Origin: Ypsolopha sequella
Lineage: Eukaryota > Arthropoda > Insecta > Lepidoptera > Ypsolophidae
Assembly: GCA_934047225.1 (NCBI GenBank)
Contig: OW203992.1
Span: forward strand, 18,341,501-18,405,500
Direction: 5' to 3'
Length of the DNA stretch: 64,000 nt
Position 1 is the first letter of the stretch. Each line of letters opens with the position of its first letter. A program made the translations under genes and the position numbers. Positions 32,741 through 62,385 of the stretch are shown here, one piece after another. Below the pieces are notes generated by a model, which was not told where the DNA came from, did no database searches, and saw nothing but the letters and a program-made list of their open reading frames with translations.

Positions 32741-34651
32741 GTCTTTGAACAAGTCATAGGTCACTAGGTGTTAAAAAAACTTGGTCACTATATTAATTGA
32801 ATATTTTAGTTAATCTTAGTTACGTTATAATCCTGTAATTTAAATATTTAATCTTCTGTAATTGTAAATAATTAATTGTACATCAATGTTTAGGCATAAT
32901 TTCAATTTTGTTTATTACATACATTTTAAATAATTTACTGTAATCAAAATATCTGTTAACCATCACTTTATATCAGAATTGTAATGAATTTAATCAGTTC
33001 ATAAATGTTGTGTATTTAAATTAATTTATTCTGCATTATTATTCACATCTTTAAAATCTGTTTTCTTTCTGTATAATATTTTTTGCAAGTTCGAAATTAT
33101 TCTTCATTATTTTTCAGTATCTTTTTATATTATAATTATCATTTTTTGCATCTGGCACTCGCCTATAATTATCTGGGCATATAGCTTTAAACCATACATG
33201 GTATTAAAATGTATTATTTATGTACCGGGTGTACAAGCGATCCAAATAAATAAAAAAATAAAAAAAATATTTAATATATATATTTTTTTCATACCTTTAT
33301 AAAGATATTCAAAACCAGATTTTACGATAAGGTACTTAGACCGGCTTCCAAAATTGCTGAATTTTTGCATAAATATGCAGTCAATGTAAAACTAAAAAAA
33401 ATTTTTTAGACCTTTATAAAGTTAATACCAAAAAGTTAAGTTAAGCCTGTTACCTAATTAAATAATTTTCACTCTCCAGATAAAATTTTTGAAAATGACG
33501 CTTTTTGGAATGATTTTAAATATTTTCTGTAATGCGGCTTACGTTTTATGCATGAAGAAAAAAATTGCCTAGATAATTTATTGCTTAATCAATTTTAATC
33601 TTGAATTCAGACTTATTCTGAATCAGTCCGCACGTATTTTGTCGCACGCGATTTTCAACTTTATTAAGGAAGTGCGCCGAAGGAGGGTTTCGTCTTAATT
33701 TGTGTATATTATTTTATCAAAGGAAGCCATTTAGCCTGTTAAGCTTGATTGCGAAGCGCCGATAGCGGCGGCGGTGGCGACGGGGTGAGCGGGTCCGCGG
33801 GCGAACAGCTAACTTCATTAAGCGAAGACGACGACGCTGAATCAAGGTGACGTGCCTTCACAATACCCTATTCAGATTTAAATAGCTTTACGCCCAATTG
33901 CTTCTCAATACGCCGTTATCTCTTTGAGATAGTTATTTCATTAAAATTTACCTACCATCGTGTTCGAGATTCGAGCTTGAGGAATGCATCTTTGTTCATC
34001 GAGAAACTTTGAAATATTTCAGAAATTAACTTCACCTTCATGAATTTAAAATTTGAATTAATTATATTTCCTGATAACAAGCCGAAATCCAAAGTCGTTA
34101 CCATAATTTAGCCAACTTGCATTCATTCTTTTGCTCTGTAACTTCGTGCCTCATTAATCGCTTTTATGCTAACCGCTCGCTCCTCGAGTTAACGAAGCTT
34201 TTTCAGCTGAAATCTTTAAACTTCAGCAATTAAGAGGAATTTCAATCTTGTGTCAACTTAAGAGGCTTCCGATTCGAAGAGACATTACATGTGTTGGCAG
34301 GAGAACAATGCGTGTGACAAGTGGTGAAGGCGGGCGAGAGGCGCGGGGCGGCGGCTGAGCGCGCGGGCGGGTGCAGGGGCGGTCGGGCGCAAATGGATGC
34401 CAAAGTTTGGCAATTATGGCGACCGCATGTCTGAGAGCGTCGCAACACTCATTACAGACTGAAACTCGAGTCGTCTAGATTAAAAGTCCAAGAGACATGG
34501 GTCCCGAGCAAGTACCTCGTGTGCCTACAACGGATACAAGTACACGCCCTGGACGGCAATTCTGGGATATGCGACAATTTGCGAGAGCCGAAGGCGGGTG
34601 ATTTTAAGAAGCTCTTTGTACAATTTTATGAATTGATTGTAGTTAGTTATT
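32741..34651. other. No gene recognised
   Basis: Very AT-rich to about 33600, then mixed. A GC-rich patch lies at 33760-33800 and another at 34320-34400. No coding similarity was seen. Confidence 0.3.
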
Positions 34652-34655
34652 GTTT

Positions 34656-34941
34656 ACATCTTGAATTAAAACACTTGTACTTGTAGTTTAACTTTATTTA
34701 TATTAACTCCCAACCGGTTTCGGATTTTACTCCATTTTCAAACATTAATAATGTAATTAATAATTAATGTGAATAATGTTCAAACATTATAATTGTTTAC
34801 GTTGCTCAAAGCTAGTGCCTGGAGTCGTGTAAAATATTTGAATTAAGATGTTCCCTTGAAAATGGAGTAAAATCCGAAACCGGTTGGGAGTTAATATAAA
34901 TAAAGTGAAACTACAAGTACAAGTGTTTTAATTCAAGATGT
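34656..34941. mobile_element. 286-bp MITE with 86-bp near-perfect TIRs
   Basis: The left arm (34656-34741) begins ACATCTTGAATTAAAACACT and runs through CCCAACCGGTTTCGGATTTT. The right arm (34856-34941) is its inverse with one mismatch seen. GTTT flanks both sides (34652-34655 and 34942-34945) and may be the target duplication. The high arm identity suggests a young non-autonomous element. Confidence 0.82.
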
Positions 34942-34945
34942 GTTT

Positions 34946-37900
34946 CAAGTTTCACCAAGTGCCGACAATCGCAAGTATAAATTTAGTTATTGTTTAGTTA
35001 TAATTAATAGAGATGTCTACAATTTGTGGTGGAGGGATGTTAGGTATAAGTGGGTATACATAGTATCCAATAAACAATCAGTGTGCGAGCGTCTAACTCG
35101 GACGCTCTGTCTGTCTCCCGTATACTCGTATCTAACAGAAACGTATCAAGATTTTAAAATAAAAACCTTTTGCGCGGATTCGTAACATGTTTTTCAATGC
35201 ATGTGCTCGTAAAGGCCCACTTTTTATGCATCAAAACCGAACAAAAAGTCGATTATTTTGCCCTAGGGCTTTATTATTATTATTTTTTTAATTTATTTAC
35301 AATGGTTGGCTAACCTGCAGCCTTTCCTGTGTACCATAGATGTTATACTTTTTTTCCACTGTTTAACGGCTCTGGATACAGTCCTTTGGAGCCAATTATA
35401 ATTTAAAGTTCACAAGATTATATTTGTTTTCATTTCCTCACACTATGCATTGAAAAACGTAGTATGATACATGGGCGTAAAAGCAATAAATTACTCGGTT
35501 ACGTTTAAAACACTCGCTACGCTCGTGTTTTAAATCGTCCTCGTAATTTATTCCTTTTCGCCCTAGTAGCATAAACTACTATTATGTCTTTTAAGGAGTT
35601 TTACTTTGTAGAATTATCATCACACGGTTTTTAAAACGCGAGTAACAAAGTCGTATGAAATATAAAGCGTTTGAAAAATATTGCGAGAATAGCCGCCCTG
35701 AGATTGATTCGGGATAAAAAGTTATTCCGGCGACATCAAGTTTTCTGGTAACTTTTCTCGATATATTAGTTTCTTCTGTTTGACATGGGGTAAAGTGGGT
35801 TATGGCAGCTATAAAGAATTCATAGCTGACCGTCATAAAGATCCTAAATCAAGTATCTACCTCAAAATAAAGAAGCTTTCAGAATATACATCAGGTATTC
35901 GTATACGTATAAGCATTCCAATTAAAATTCGCAGATTTGAAGAATTGTTAACATGTAGACAATCTTTTAAGTTCGCTATGGTCTTCAAGAACAAGTATTA
36001 TATTGTTTTAGGGGTTTTCGGGTACAATCATTTCTAATTCTTAATTATTTTATAGTTTTCTTTTATATTAATAGATGGAGCCAATGTAGCTGATATACTC
36101 TTGCAAGATAGTTACTATTGCGTTGACAAAGGGAGAGAACGGCTGTTGCTTGTGTCCACCAGAAGAATTTAATGCATTCGAATCTTTGCCTGCATCTCCA
36201 GGTAGGTGGTAAAAACACAGAACCCGGTTTACTTCACTTGTACCTGTCTCCTCAGAGGCCTCACCTCACAAAAAATAATGGATATATGTCATCATATGTA
36301 TAATAATAAAAAAAATATGGAGCCAAGTCATTGATATTTTCCCCGATTTAAATTTTTCGGGGACCTTGGGTTTTTTTTTTCTATTTTTTTTTGTTTTTAT
36401 AGTTTTCTGATCTCATCATTAAACATAATTATTCATAACTTTTTAAGTTATTGTTTATATAATTGACAGTTATGTAATTGTTTTAATGAATTGTATTATA
36501 TTAAATTATAATTGTATTTACATATTATTATAATTATTTGCCTTGCAAAACATGGTAGGAAAAGTCTCCGAGTGTGAAATAAAATAATTCCTATAGCCAT
36601 TATATTCCTGAATATATATCAGTGTCATGAACTTGCGTTAGCTCGTATTAGATACCTCCCCTGAGAATAACACAGGAGTAACTTCAGTAATGTTGAACAT
36701 TTCATCGGCTATATAACATTCTACCGCATCATAAAGGTACGAGCTGGCTGGACCTAAGTGTTCATGATATTTCAGTTTCAGGAGGACAATAAAATTATAC
36801 GGTTTCATGAAATATTATTATGGTATGACATGGCAGTCAGAGAAAAGGTTATTAAAAAAAAATACGTCAATACAATTCACTTACGGCTCACATACCGTGC
36901 GGTCTGAAAGGATAGTTATACCACCTCGTTTGTAATAGTTACTTACACCTCGGTGGCGTAAGCGATGAATGTGGTTCGTTCAAATTAATTACGCAATTTG
37001 AATTATGACCCAATCATCTCATTCATTTCTAATCGAGTTTAGCAATAAAAGTCTGAATCTGCTTAGTAAACCTTACAAAATGTATATGTTTTACAAAAAC
37101 AATGATTCGGCGAAAATGTTGCAGTAAGTATCTATCAATTGCGTTACATTAAGGAAGCACCTGGTACTCAACTCATTAAACAGTAGATACAGAAGTTTGA
37201 GGAGACTACTAAGCGTTTCTACATGACATTCATGAAGATTTTGTACATTCGAGAAGTCGACACTCGTATTATATGCTGATAACAATTTTTTTAATCTTCT
37301 ACTCTCTGATATGCAATGGTTTCTATAGTCCCATGAAACATGAAGTCACACTGGGCAGGCGGGTTGGTGAGCGCGAAGCCGAAACTCTAGCACCAGTGGC
37401 GCCGCTGCTGTTTTATATCAGGGTTGATAATGAGCCGGTGTTATTCATTAAGATTATTATGAAAATCAATTGCGTTTAAAAAGCTAAAAACAGTAGTAAA
37501 ATTATTTTTTCGATATCTCGAAAAATTACAAAGTTATTAGCAATCAAAGTGAGCTTAATGGCGTGACGTCATCTGACACGACTTCATACTAAAAGTGATA
37601 AATTTCGCTGTAGCTAACTTCGGTAATAATAGGAATTGTTCAAAAATTCAAAAACTTTTGTTCTTAGCTGTAACTAATTAATCAGTTACTATAGAAAAAT
37701 ATACTGATATTGTACCACAGGACACGCGTCCTTTGGGGATAGATATATACCGCCATCAATCAGTCCCAGATACGGCGAGCCATATGCCTATTTGGGAGCA
37801 GTCCTCTTTCTTTCCCCCAAATAACTTCGGGAGGGGTTTTTGAGTAAGATGGTGGTACCTCCACAGTCGAACCCGAGACTAACTCTAGCACCTTCACTCG

Positions 37901-38550
37901 GCCTCTGTATCCGCAATTTTCAGGACACTGATTTGAATAACCATCATAACATGATTCATGTCGAGAAGGGGTTTGAAAAAGCAGTCTTCATTTAAATCCT
38001 AAATAGCTTTTTAACCATCGATCAGTGCAACCCATATCGTAATAATTTCAAGCCTCAGTTTTAGGACACTAACCACCGAATACACAATAGTCCCTTAAAA
38101 TTAACAGCTGCTTAGACATCCTGCTATCTCGTTCTTTCACAGCATGATAGTTAAGGAGTTCCTAACCTTAAGTGACGTTTGTGAATTCGGCGTTAGGACA
38201 TTTTGTAAAGATAAAAGTTCATTCTACATTTCTATACCGCAATTATTATATTAACTTATATACCTTCTCCGCTGACCTCCATATCTGCATCCGCCTCCAA
38301 AAAGAGGAAGTGCGACTTAAATAAAAATATGTATGTAGGAAAATGTTTGAGTACTGTTAAAACGTATTGATGGCGTTATTTTTACGAATTTAAACAAAAT
38401 ATATTTATTAGTAACAAAATATACAACTTATAACAGAAAGCTGTGGTCATATTTGAAGAGCTAATTCAGTCAATGGTAAAGAACAACTTATACTATGGAG
38501 CAAACACTGAAATCACAAAAAAAAAATAACTGTTACATATAAAAATGCAA
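34946..38550. other. No gene recognised; intergenic or intronic
   Basis: AT-rich DNA with scattered short frames that match nothing known. A palindrome is listed separately at 35473-35563. If mib1 continues leftward its next ankyrin exon should lie somewhere below 40445, but I found no sequence here that reads as one. Confidence 0.3.
35473..35563. repeat. Palindrome centred on a CTCGCTACGCTCG core
   Basis: GGGCGTAAAAGCAATAAATT and the inverse AATTTATTCCTTTTCGCCC bound a core where TTTAAAACACTCG pairs with CGTGTTTTAAA. About 91 bp in all, consistent with a small fold-back element. Confidence 0.65.
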
Positions 38551-38869
38551 TGCCAGATTCGCGAACATAAAATCTGCCCTTAAAATCTGCCCTTATGTTC
38601 GCGAATGGCAGAAATTATCTTTTTCCTTTTTCAATTAAGGATGAAGTTCTGCCCCTATATTCTGTATCTTTAGTTGCCAACTGGACTAGGTGCCTATAAT
38701 CAAAAACATAGCTAAAAATAGAGCTTTTAAAATTGCTATTAGTGGGTATTGAGCTATTTACGAACTGTGTAGTCACTTCAAGTGTGAGCATATCCTTAGA
38801 CAATCGGAATTCGATAGTATATCTATGTTTTTGGTGATAGGCACCCAGTTCAAATGGCAACTAAAGATA
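38551..38869. repeat. Two neighbouring inverted repeats (MITE-like)
   Basis: First, TTCGCGAACATAA at about 38558-38570 inverts to TTATGTTCGCGAA at about 38593-38605. Second, TATCTTTAGTTGCCAACTGG at 38665 and its 47-bp arm invert to 38823-38869, which ends GGCAACTAAAGATA. They may be two elements or one complex fold-back. Confidence 0.6.
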
Positions 38870-38984
38870 CATAATAGGCCCTCTGCTGTGCAATACATAG
38901 ATTTTGAATTTTTGAGCTGTCAACGGGGCGAGAGGAGAAAGGGATAGATGAAGGTGTTAGAAAGGGAGGTTATATAATAAAACC

Positions 38985-39077
38985 GGCCAAGTGCGAGTCG
39001 GACGGACAGACAGACGGACAGCGGAATCTTAGTAATAGGGTCCCGTTGGTTACCCTTTGGGTACGGAACCCTAAAAA
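38985..39077 (+). repeat. Short copy of the lepidopteran dispersed repeat
   Basis: It begins CCGGCCAAGTGCGAGTCGGA, carries CAGACAGACGGACAGCGGAA, and ends TACGGAACCCTAAAA. Its interior is almost entirely deleted. Confidence 0.85.
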
Positions 39078-39612
39078 TGGACTACATGCACACGTCTAAT
39101 CACTTCGCCTGTCTGATAGGCACTGAAGAAAATGGCGTCGTGTTTTCCATTACAAACGTAATAATTCGTCATAAAATGCCTCAATAAATGTTAATGAGGT
39201 ATTACTTATTGGTTAAAATTAAAACCAAATAAAGTCTTTGTTACTTGTATGATTGCAAAACTCTTTTTGTTTACGTCGTTTAAGTATTATTTACCTTGAT
39301 CCATATTTTGTCCCAAAACGATACGTTTGTTGGTGGTCAAATTATCAAAAATTTGCACTAATTAAGGAAAGGAAACCATTATGAAAAGAAATAGTACAGA
39401 CATCCTTGAATCAAAAGCATGTAGACAAATATCACCGTAAAAATTTTTCAGATCTTTCAATAGGTTTCGCGTACTGAGTGTTTAAACATGACAGTCATCG
39501 TAACAATCGAAAAGAGGGACATGTTTGATGCCTGCCAAACTTTCTATTAACTTACTAGGGAAAATTAATAAATCCTACCAAAAAATCGATTTTCTTTAGA
39601 ATAAAGCCTTAA

Positions 39613-40004
39613 GAGGCTATGCGAATTTTATTTTTGTCACTGTCACTCCAAGCGAAAAATCGCGCAGTGCGAGAGGGGCGGATTCAGGGCAAAAGGGAAA
39701 AAAGTTGGTTTTATATTTTTATTAAAAAAACTAATATAGCTAGCAAAATTTCAAATATCAAATCTATAGATACTGTTAAAACACACCTAATAAAATATGT
39801 TTGAGTTCTGTATATGGTTCCTATTCGTCAAACGATGAGAAAAAGTGTTTGAAGACCTCATTTCAACAATTATTTCTATCGAGGAAAATTTATCTAGATT
39901 ATATAGTCAAAATGCATATACCAGAAACTGATTATAATTTTCCGTATATTTCATGAAATACACAGAAAAGAAACACCCGTATTTTTTTCGCATATCGCCT
40001 TAAC
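39613..40004 (+). repeat. Dispersed repeat, copy B
   Basis: Same family and orientation as 29797-30209, including GTCACTGTCACTCCAAGCGA and CATATCGCCTTAAC. It differs by an added GATTCAGG block and other indels. Confidence 0.8.
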
Positions 40005-40444
40005 GATGAGAACTTGACGTCAAAAATTACATTTTGTCTAAACCATAGACAAGAAACAAAGAAGATATGGTAAAGGGTCGGGCTCGCGAACGTATCTGGG
40101 CTTGCATGTGTAGTATTAGTGTGCGTGAGAAAGATGAGTACCTGTGCCGTACTTATGGTTTTATGTTTGTGAAATAAGCAGGAGGATCGCCGAGACATCA
40201 GATCACGAACAATCAGAATATTAAGACAAATCTCCCTTGCTTCCTTTATCTATGGTCTAAAGTTGAGACTCTAAATCAACAAAAATACGAATATTCGAAT
40301 ACCCAGTACCGCAGCAATTATTTGGCTTGAATAAGTAATTTCTTAACAAAAATAACTAATAAACAGCCCCGATGTCGTTTAACTTTCCTAAATACACCTT
40401 ACAGATTGCAAGGTATTGCCCTACGTAAGTAAGTATGCACTGAC

Positions 40445-58226
<17,782 letters not shown>

Positions 58227-59520
58227 CCTTTAGGATTTCCTACTCTATTTTGTTTATATAAATAAACATTTACGAGAGAAACAAGAGCCTAGAACTTTAT
58301 TAGAGTTTGACAGCAACAGCAGTTTTCGTTTTGATTAATGACAGTTTTACTTTTCATTTATATATTATCATTCACAGATCACTGCTTTATACATCTTTTT
58401 AGTGCCTTAGGTGAAGTACCGTCTTCACTAAGAGTGCGGTCATCCATCAGATTAAACCAAATAAACACACTCAGCTATCATTGGCGGATACAGGGGAAGT
58501 AATTTCATATAGGTAGTCTATCGGCCGGGCCTTGATTTTGACAAAAGTCGTCGGAACGAGCTGTATTTACCTAAAACAGGTATCAAAAAATTTTTCGTGA
58601 TGTCTATATGATGACCCTGCCTGTCTTTGCGTCAAAATCCGGGGACAAAAGGTATTTATGACGTAACAAAGATGGCGGCTGTGAGTTTGGTTTTTTGCCA
58701 TTTCCTCGAATTCTGTTCAACCGATTTGTTATTGTGGGGTATCATTTAAAAGATATTTTTATGGTCTATTTTTATTAATTTTTATAATTTATGTAAATAT
58801 AATATTTTTATATATATGAGGCAACAAGTGATTTGTCAATATAATTTTGTATATATTATTTACCATACCTTCTTAAATATACGTTTAATCAAAAAATATG
58901 TTATGATAAAAAAGTTTGCATAATAATTAAAAAGGTATGATTTATTATTATACAGCTATAAACAAGCGAGCTACACTGCGACGTTGACTACTACACTGCA
59001 AAATATCGCGTCGTGAAAATTTCGAAGTCGATGCGATGTTGTACAGTTGGGACCGCCAAAAGGCTCGTTTGAAAGATATTCCAATATTCTTTATCTTTTT
59101 GTTGAATACGAAGTGCATACATTCTTAAAACAATAATAAAATATAATATAATATCTAATATATTACTTTACTCACGTATTTTCCAATTTAAATTTTAATA
59201 GACTATTTTTTTCGCTATGATCGTTATTATCTTTTAAGAATGTTTTGACAGCTATAAATTTTAATAGGTATATAAAATATAATAATAAAACATAATTTAC
59301 AATAAAATTATGACCGTTATCATTTCATCGCTCCTACTCTACGCGCGTTTTCCACAGTATAGTAGTGAAGTATTTTAAAGTAGGTGTACTCATAAACGGT
59401 TCTGCTTATACAAAAATAAAATAAATATTGGATAATATTATTTATTTATTTTTATGTTCCTTAGTTACATTTAAAACAATAAAGACAAATTATAACTAAA
59501 CATCATAGCACAAAGAGTAA

Positions 59521-59988
59521 TCAGGAAAAATCATTCGATTTATCCTCAAAATTGTATTGATTATAACACATTTCTTTTCCAGCATGGCATATACCAACCA
59601 TACATTTTTGTCCTTTACTGACGCACTCAATTCTCGCGGATCTACAACCTGTCTTGCAATGACAAGTAATGAACTCTAGATCTTTTAAAGATATACGGGA
59701 GTTGGAAGTTTCAATTGGCTTAAGAATCATATTTTCTAATCTCCATCCACAGTCTTCTGGAGGTAGCAATGTTGGCAACAGGATATCTGCAGATTTCCAT
59801 ACCAAAGCCTGGTTATTTGCCCTGTAAATGTGATATTTTAGGGCTTCTTTAGAAGGCGGCAATTTCTCCAAACATTTAATATGATAGAAAACTGCAGTTC
59901 TCAAATCATTGATGTCGTCAAGGCCTTGAAGAGATGGTTTTTTGTCTGTATAAACCGAAATCACGAACTTTTCGGCATTTTTAATCAT
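59521..59988 (-). pseudogene. Left-arm copy of element-2 protein, C-terminal half
   Basis: 155 codons that differ from the right-arm copy at one residue seen (Leu against Arg near codon 20). It reads AEKFVISVYTDKK, CLEKLPPSKEALKYHIYRAN, CGWRLENMILKPIET, and a terminal cysteine cluster ITCHCKTGCRSARIECVSKG QKC. The ATG is internal: upstream sequence on the same strand (60000-60230) continues the family in shifted frames, with a stop in place of GCD (TGT GAC became TAG GTC) and an A-run shift. The molecular function is unknown. Confidence 0.65.
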
Positions 59989-60095
59989 GGTCGGTGTTAA
60001 TGTTGCAGATCCAAAACCCTCCAGAAGCGTGTGACATTGGTCAAACTCTTTTCAACAAGATTTTTTGTGAATCCTGATAGAGAACTTTTCGTGAC

Positions 60096-60362
60096 CTACC
60101 CTGTTAGAGCATGGAAAGCTAACAAGTTGTTTTTTTTCGCTCCTAGAATTTGTACAATATTATGTACAGGCACAAACTTGGGCTTTGCTGATGGGCTAAA
60201 CTGAATCCAAACATATTTTGGTAACTTTTCATTGATTTCATCATGAATTAGTAAACTATGCAGCAACTCACGAAGATGATCTAGAATTGCTCTTGGTGGG
60301 TTTGAGGACCCTCTTATTGTAAAACCAAACAAAAATCGAGACACAAGCCACTTATCAAGCAC
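60096..60362 (-). pseudogene. Left-arm upstream fragment of element-2 protein
   Basis: The second half matches the right arm (KLPKYVWIQFSPSAKPKFVP, VHNIVQILGAKKNNLLAFHA LTG) and stops where GCD should be. The first half (MLDKWLVSRFLFGFTIRG and following) comes from the spacer and has no counterpart in the right arm or in element 1. It is probably a junction artefact, not native protein. Confidence 0.5.
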
Positions 60363-61192
60363 ACATGAAGAAGCAGATACAAGATTTGTGTTAAATGCTT
60401 TCGATACCGCCCAAATGGGTTACGAAACGCTGATGTGATGAGCAGAGACACGGATGTCATGCTTTTGTTAACACATTTCTATGAAAAGTTACCATATTAT
60501 GTATGGATTCAGTTTGCCACATCAGCAAAGCCCAAGTTTGTGCCTGTGCATGATATTGTATAAATTCTAGGAGCGAAAAAAAACAACTTGTTAGCTTTCC
60601 ATGCTCTAACAGGGTGTGACACGACAAGCTCTCTTTCAGGATTCACCAAAAATCCTGTTGTAAAGAGTTTGACCAATGTCACACGCTTCTGGAGGGTTTT
60701 GGATCTGCAACATTAACACCGACCATGATTAAAAATGCCGAAAAGTTCGTGATTTCGGTTTATACAGACAAAAAACCATCTCGTCAAGGCCTTGACGACA
60801 TCAATGATTTGAGAACTGCAGTTTTCTATCATATTAAATGTTTGGAGAAATTGCCGCCTTCTAAAGAAGCCCTAAAATATCACATTTACAGGGCAAATAA
60901 CCAGGCTTTGGTATGGAAATCTGCAGATATCCTGTTGCCAACATTGCTACCTCCAGAAGACTGTGGATGGAGATTAGAAAATATGATTCTTAAGCCAATT
61001 GAAACTTCCAACTCCCGTATATCTTTAAAAGATCTAGAGTTCATTACTTGTCATTGCAAGACAGGTTGTAGATCCGCGAGAATTGAGTGCGTCAGTAAAG
61101 GACAAAAATGTATGGTTGGTATATGCCATGCTGGAAAAGAAATGTGTTATAATCAATACAATTTTGAGGATAAATCGAATGATTTTTCCTGA
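60363..61192 (+). pseudogene. Right-arm copy of element-2 protein, longer remnant
   Basis: Reading through the lesions gives, in order: HEEADTRFVLNAFDTAQMGY (60363 on), SRDTDVMLLLTHF (DxD at 60447-60455), YYVWIQF, LLAFHALTGCDTTSSLSGF (GCD at 60612-60620), then the open 155-codon frame 60725-61192 ending in CHCKTGCRS...C...C. Lesions: a stop at about 60427, a stop near 60558, and a one-base shift in an A-run near 60650. The family recurs in arthropod genomes without a known function. The EAD, DxD and GCD order with a following basic segment resembles XPG/FEN-type nucleases; this is inference. N-terminal parts seen in element 1 (TGLIGEVDINC) are absent. Confidence 0.6.
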
Positions 61193-62385
61193 TTACTCTT
61201 TGTGCTATGATGTTTAGTTATAATTTGTCTTTATTGTTTTAAATGTAACTAAGGAACATAAAAATAAATAAATAATATTATCCAATATTTATTTTATTTT
61301 TGTATAAGCAGAACCGTTTATGAGTACACCTACTTTAAAATACTTCACTACTGTACTGTGGAAAACGCGCGTAGAGTAGGAGCGATGAAATGATAACGGT
61401 CATAATTTTATTGTAAATTATGTTTTATTATTATATTTTATATACCTATTAAAATTTATAGCTGTCAAAACATTCTTAAAAGATAATAACGATCATAGCG
61501 AAAAAATTAGTCTATTAAAATTTAAATTGGAAAATACGTGAGTAAAGTAATATATTAGATATTATATTATATTTTATTATTGTTTTAAGAATGTATGCAC
61601 TTCGTATTCAACAAAAAGATAAAGAATATTGGAATATCTTTCAAACGAGCCTTTTGGCGGTCCCAACTGTACAACATCGCATCGACTTCGAAATTTTCAC
61701 GACGCGATATTTTGCAGTGTAGTAGTCAACGTCGCAGTGTAGCTCGCTTGTTTATAGCTGTATAATAATAAATCATACCTTTTTAATTATTATGCAAACT
61801 TTTTTATAATAACATATTTTTTGATTAAACGTATATTTAAGAAGGTATGGTAAATAATATATACAAAATTATATTGACAAATCACTTGTTGCCTCATATA
61901 TATAAAAATATTATATTTACATAAATTATAAAAATTAATAAAAATAGACCATAAAAATATCTTTTAAATGATACCCCACAATAACAAATCGGTTGAACAG
62001 AATTCGAGGAAATGGCAAAAAACCTAACTCACAGCCGCCATCTTTGTTACGTCATAAATACCTTTTGTCCCCGGATTTTGACGCGAAGACAGGCAGAATC
62101 GTCATCTAGACATTACGAGAAATTTTTTGATACCTGTCTTTGGTAAATAGAGCTCGTTCCGACGAAATTCAAGAAATAGAGCACTTTTGCCTCAACGGCC
62201 GCTAGACTAAGGTATTTAACTCGACTTTTCGAGTCAATTTTGGGTGCACTTTTACACAGCGTAGATAGGTATAGATAGGTTTGCCAAAAGTACCTTAAGG
62301 CTTTAGGCGCCTTAAAACTTCCCTTTTTTTGCTTTGTCAGAATGCCCCCGCCCCCCTCCAAAATCAAATCCTGGATCCGCCCTTT

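Larger units (their letters stand above)
58478..62385. mobile_element. Palindromic DNA element with ~1.7-kb inverted arms (element 2)
   Basis: The outer ends are GGCGGATACAGG (left) and, inverted, GGCGGATCCAGG (right). TCAGCTA lies just outside both (58471-58477 and 62386-62392), a probable 7-bp target duplication; the exact terminal bases are uncertain. Arms 58548-60230 and 60483-62165 are inverse copies with a constant coordinate sum of 120713 at every point checked, so there is no net indel. A 252-bp spacer (60231-60482) separates them. Similarity extends weakly outward (TAGTCTATCGGCCG against TAGTCTAGCGGCCG). Each arm carries the same 155-codon frame, pointing outward. No transposase of a known superfamily was recognised. 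Confidence 0.75.

Noticed and set aside
35780..36037. 85-codon plus-strand frame near 35.8 kb
   Set aside because: No domain or splice context, and it overlaps a minus-strand frame of the same length; nothing supports it as a gene or as the missing mib1 exon.
60096..60230. Single intact gene spanning the palindrome centre
   Set aside because: The left arm has a stop at the GCD position and both arms have frame breaks; the spacer part of the minus-strand frame has no counterpart elsewhere in the family.
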